13,226 nt of DNA from Olsenella sp. GTDB taxonomy: Bacteria > Actinomycetota > Coriobacteriia > Coriobacteriales > Atopobiaceae. Below the pieces are notes generated by a model, which saw only the letters and a list, made by a program, of their open reading frames with translations, did not search any database and was not told where the DNA came from. The translations under genes and the position numbers were made by a program. Of this stretch, positions 13,032 through 13,226 are shown piece by piece; within the stretch, counting starts at the first letter, position 1; every line of letters begins with the position of its first letter. The stretch lies in the NCBI GenBank assembly GCA_015062715.1, contig SUUD01000028.1, positions 1 through 13,226 on the forward strand, given 5' to 3'.

Positions 13032-13226
13032 CTAGAGCTTGATCTCGATGTCGACGCCGGCGGGAAGGTCGAGGCGCATGAGCGAGTCGACGGTGCCGCT
13101 GGTGGGGTCGAGGATGTCGATGAGGCGCTTGTGGGTGCGCATCTCGAACTCCTCGCGGGAGTCCTTGTCCTTGTGCGGCGAGCGGATGACCGTGTAGAGG
13201 TTGCGCTCGGTGGGCAGGGGGATGGG
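13032..13226 (-). CDS. rpsJ: 30S ribosomal protein S10, C-terminal part (gene begins outside the window)
   Basis: S10 is a small-subunit head protein that also acts in transcription antitermination as NusE, with NusB. The 64 residues present start with PIPLPTERNLYTVIRSPHKDK, continue with the signature SREEFEMRTHKRLIDILDPTSGTVDSLMRLDLPAGVDIEIKL and stop with TAG. This matches the final two thirds of the roughly 102-residue family. In most bacteria rplC follows directly; here a terminator, a lipoprotein gene and a small peptide gene come first. Confidence 0.98.
   Translation of the reverse strand, partial: PIPLPTERNLYTVIRSPHKDKDSREEFEMRTHKRLIDILDPTSGTVDSLMRLDLPAGVDIEIKL

Overview
The window is a ribosomal-protein supercluster (S10–spc region) lying entirely on the minus strand, so transcription runs from high to low coordinates. 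It opens with the C-terminal part of rpsJ (S10) and closes with the N-terminal part of secY. GC content is very high, most genes start with ATG after a clear GGAG-type ribosome binding site, and S14 and L24 are the zinc-ribbon forms. The gene order and protein sequences suggest a high-GC actinobacterium of the class Coriobacteriia (Olsenella/Atopobium-like). That placement is inferred from the look of the proteins; no search was run.

Layout in transcription order: rpsJ (partial) – strong terminator – a secreted lipoprotein with repeated beta-type domains – a short peptide gene with a double-glycine leader – hairpins – extended -10 promoter and about 190 nt leader – rplC, rplD, rplW – 160 nt structured spacer – rplB, rpsS, rplV, rpsC, rplP, rpmC, rpsQ, rplN, rplX – strong hairpin terminator – a zinc-ribbon membrane protein (DUF4282-like) – a near-perfect 65 nt hairpin – candidate promoter and leader – rplE, rpsN (type Z), rpsH, rplF, rplR, rpsE, rpmD, rplO – secY (partial). 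Within the ribosomal blocks the genes are packed tightly, with gaps of 2–31 nt and 1–4 nt overlaps (TAATG at rpsC/rplP and rplD/rplW; GTG inside the end of rplO for secY). A few spacers of 64–160 nt carry stem-loops.

The ribosomal genes are ordinary and intact. The unusual feature is that the supercluster is split at two points, rpsJ|rplC and rplX|rplE. Each break has a terminator-like hairpin after the upstream block, non-ribosomal envelope or peptide genes in between, and a plausible new promoter in front of the next ribosomal block. This suggests at least three ribosomal transcription units instead of one.

The best candidates for something undescribed are the orphan double-glycine peptide with its five-repeat lipoprotein neighbour, and the large hairpin before rplE, one arm of which copies the 3' end of 16S rRNA (anti-Shine-Dalgarno). 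Neither has a known function that can be read from this window.
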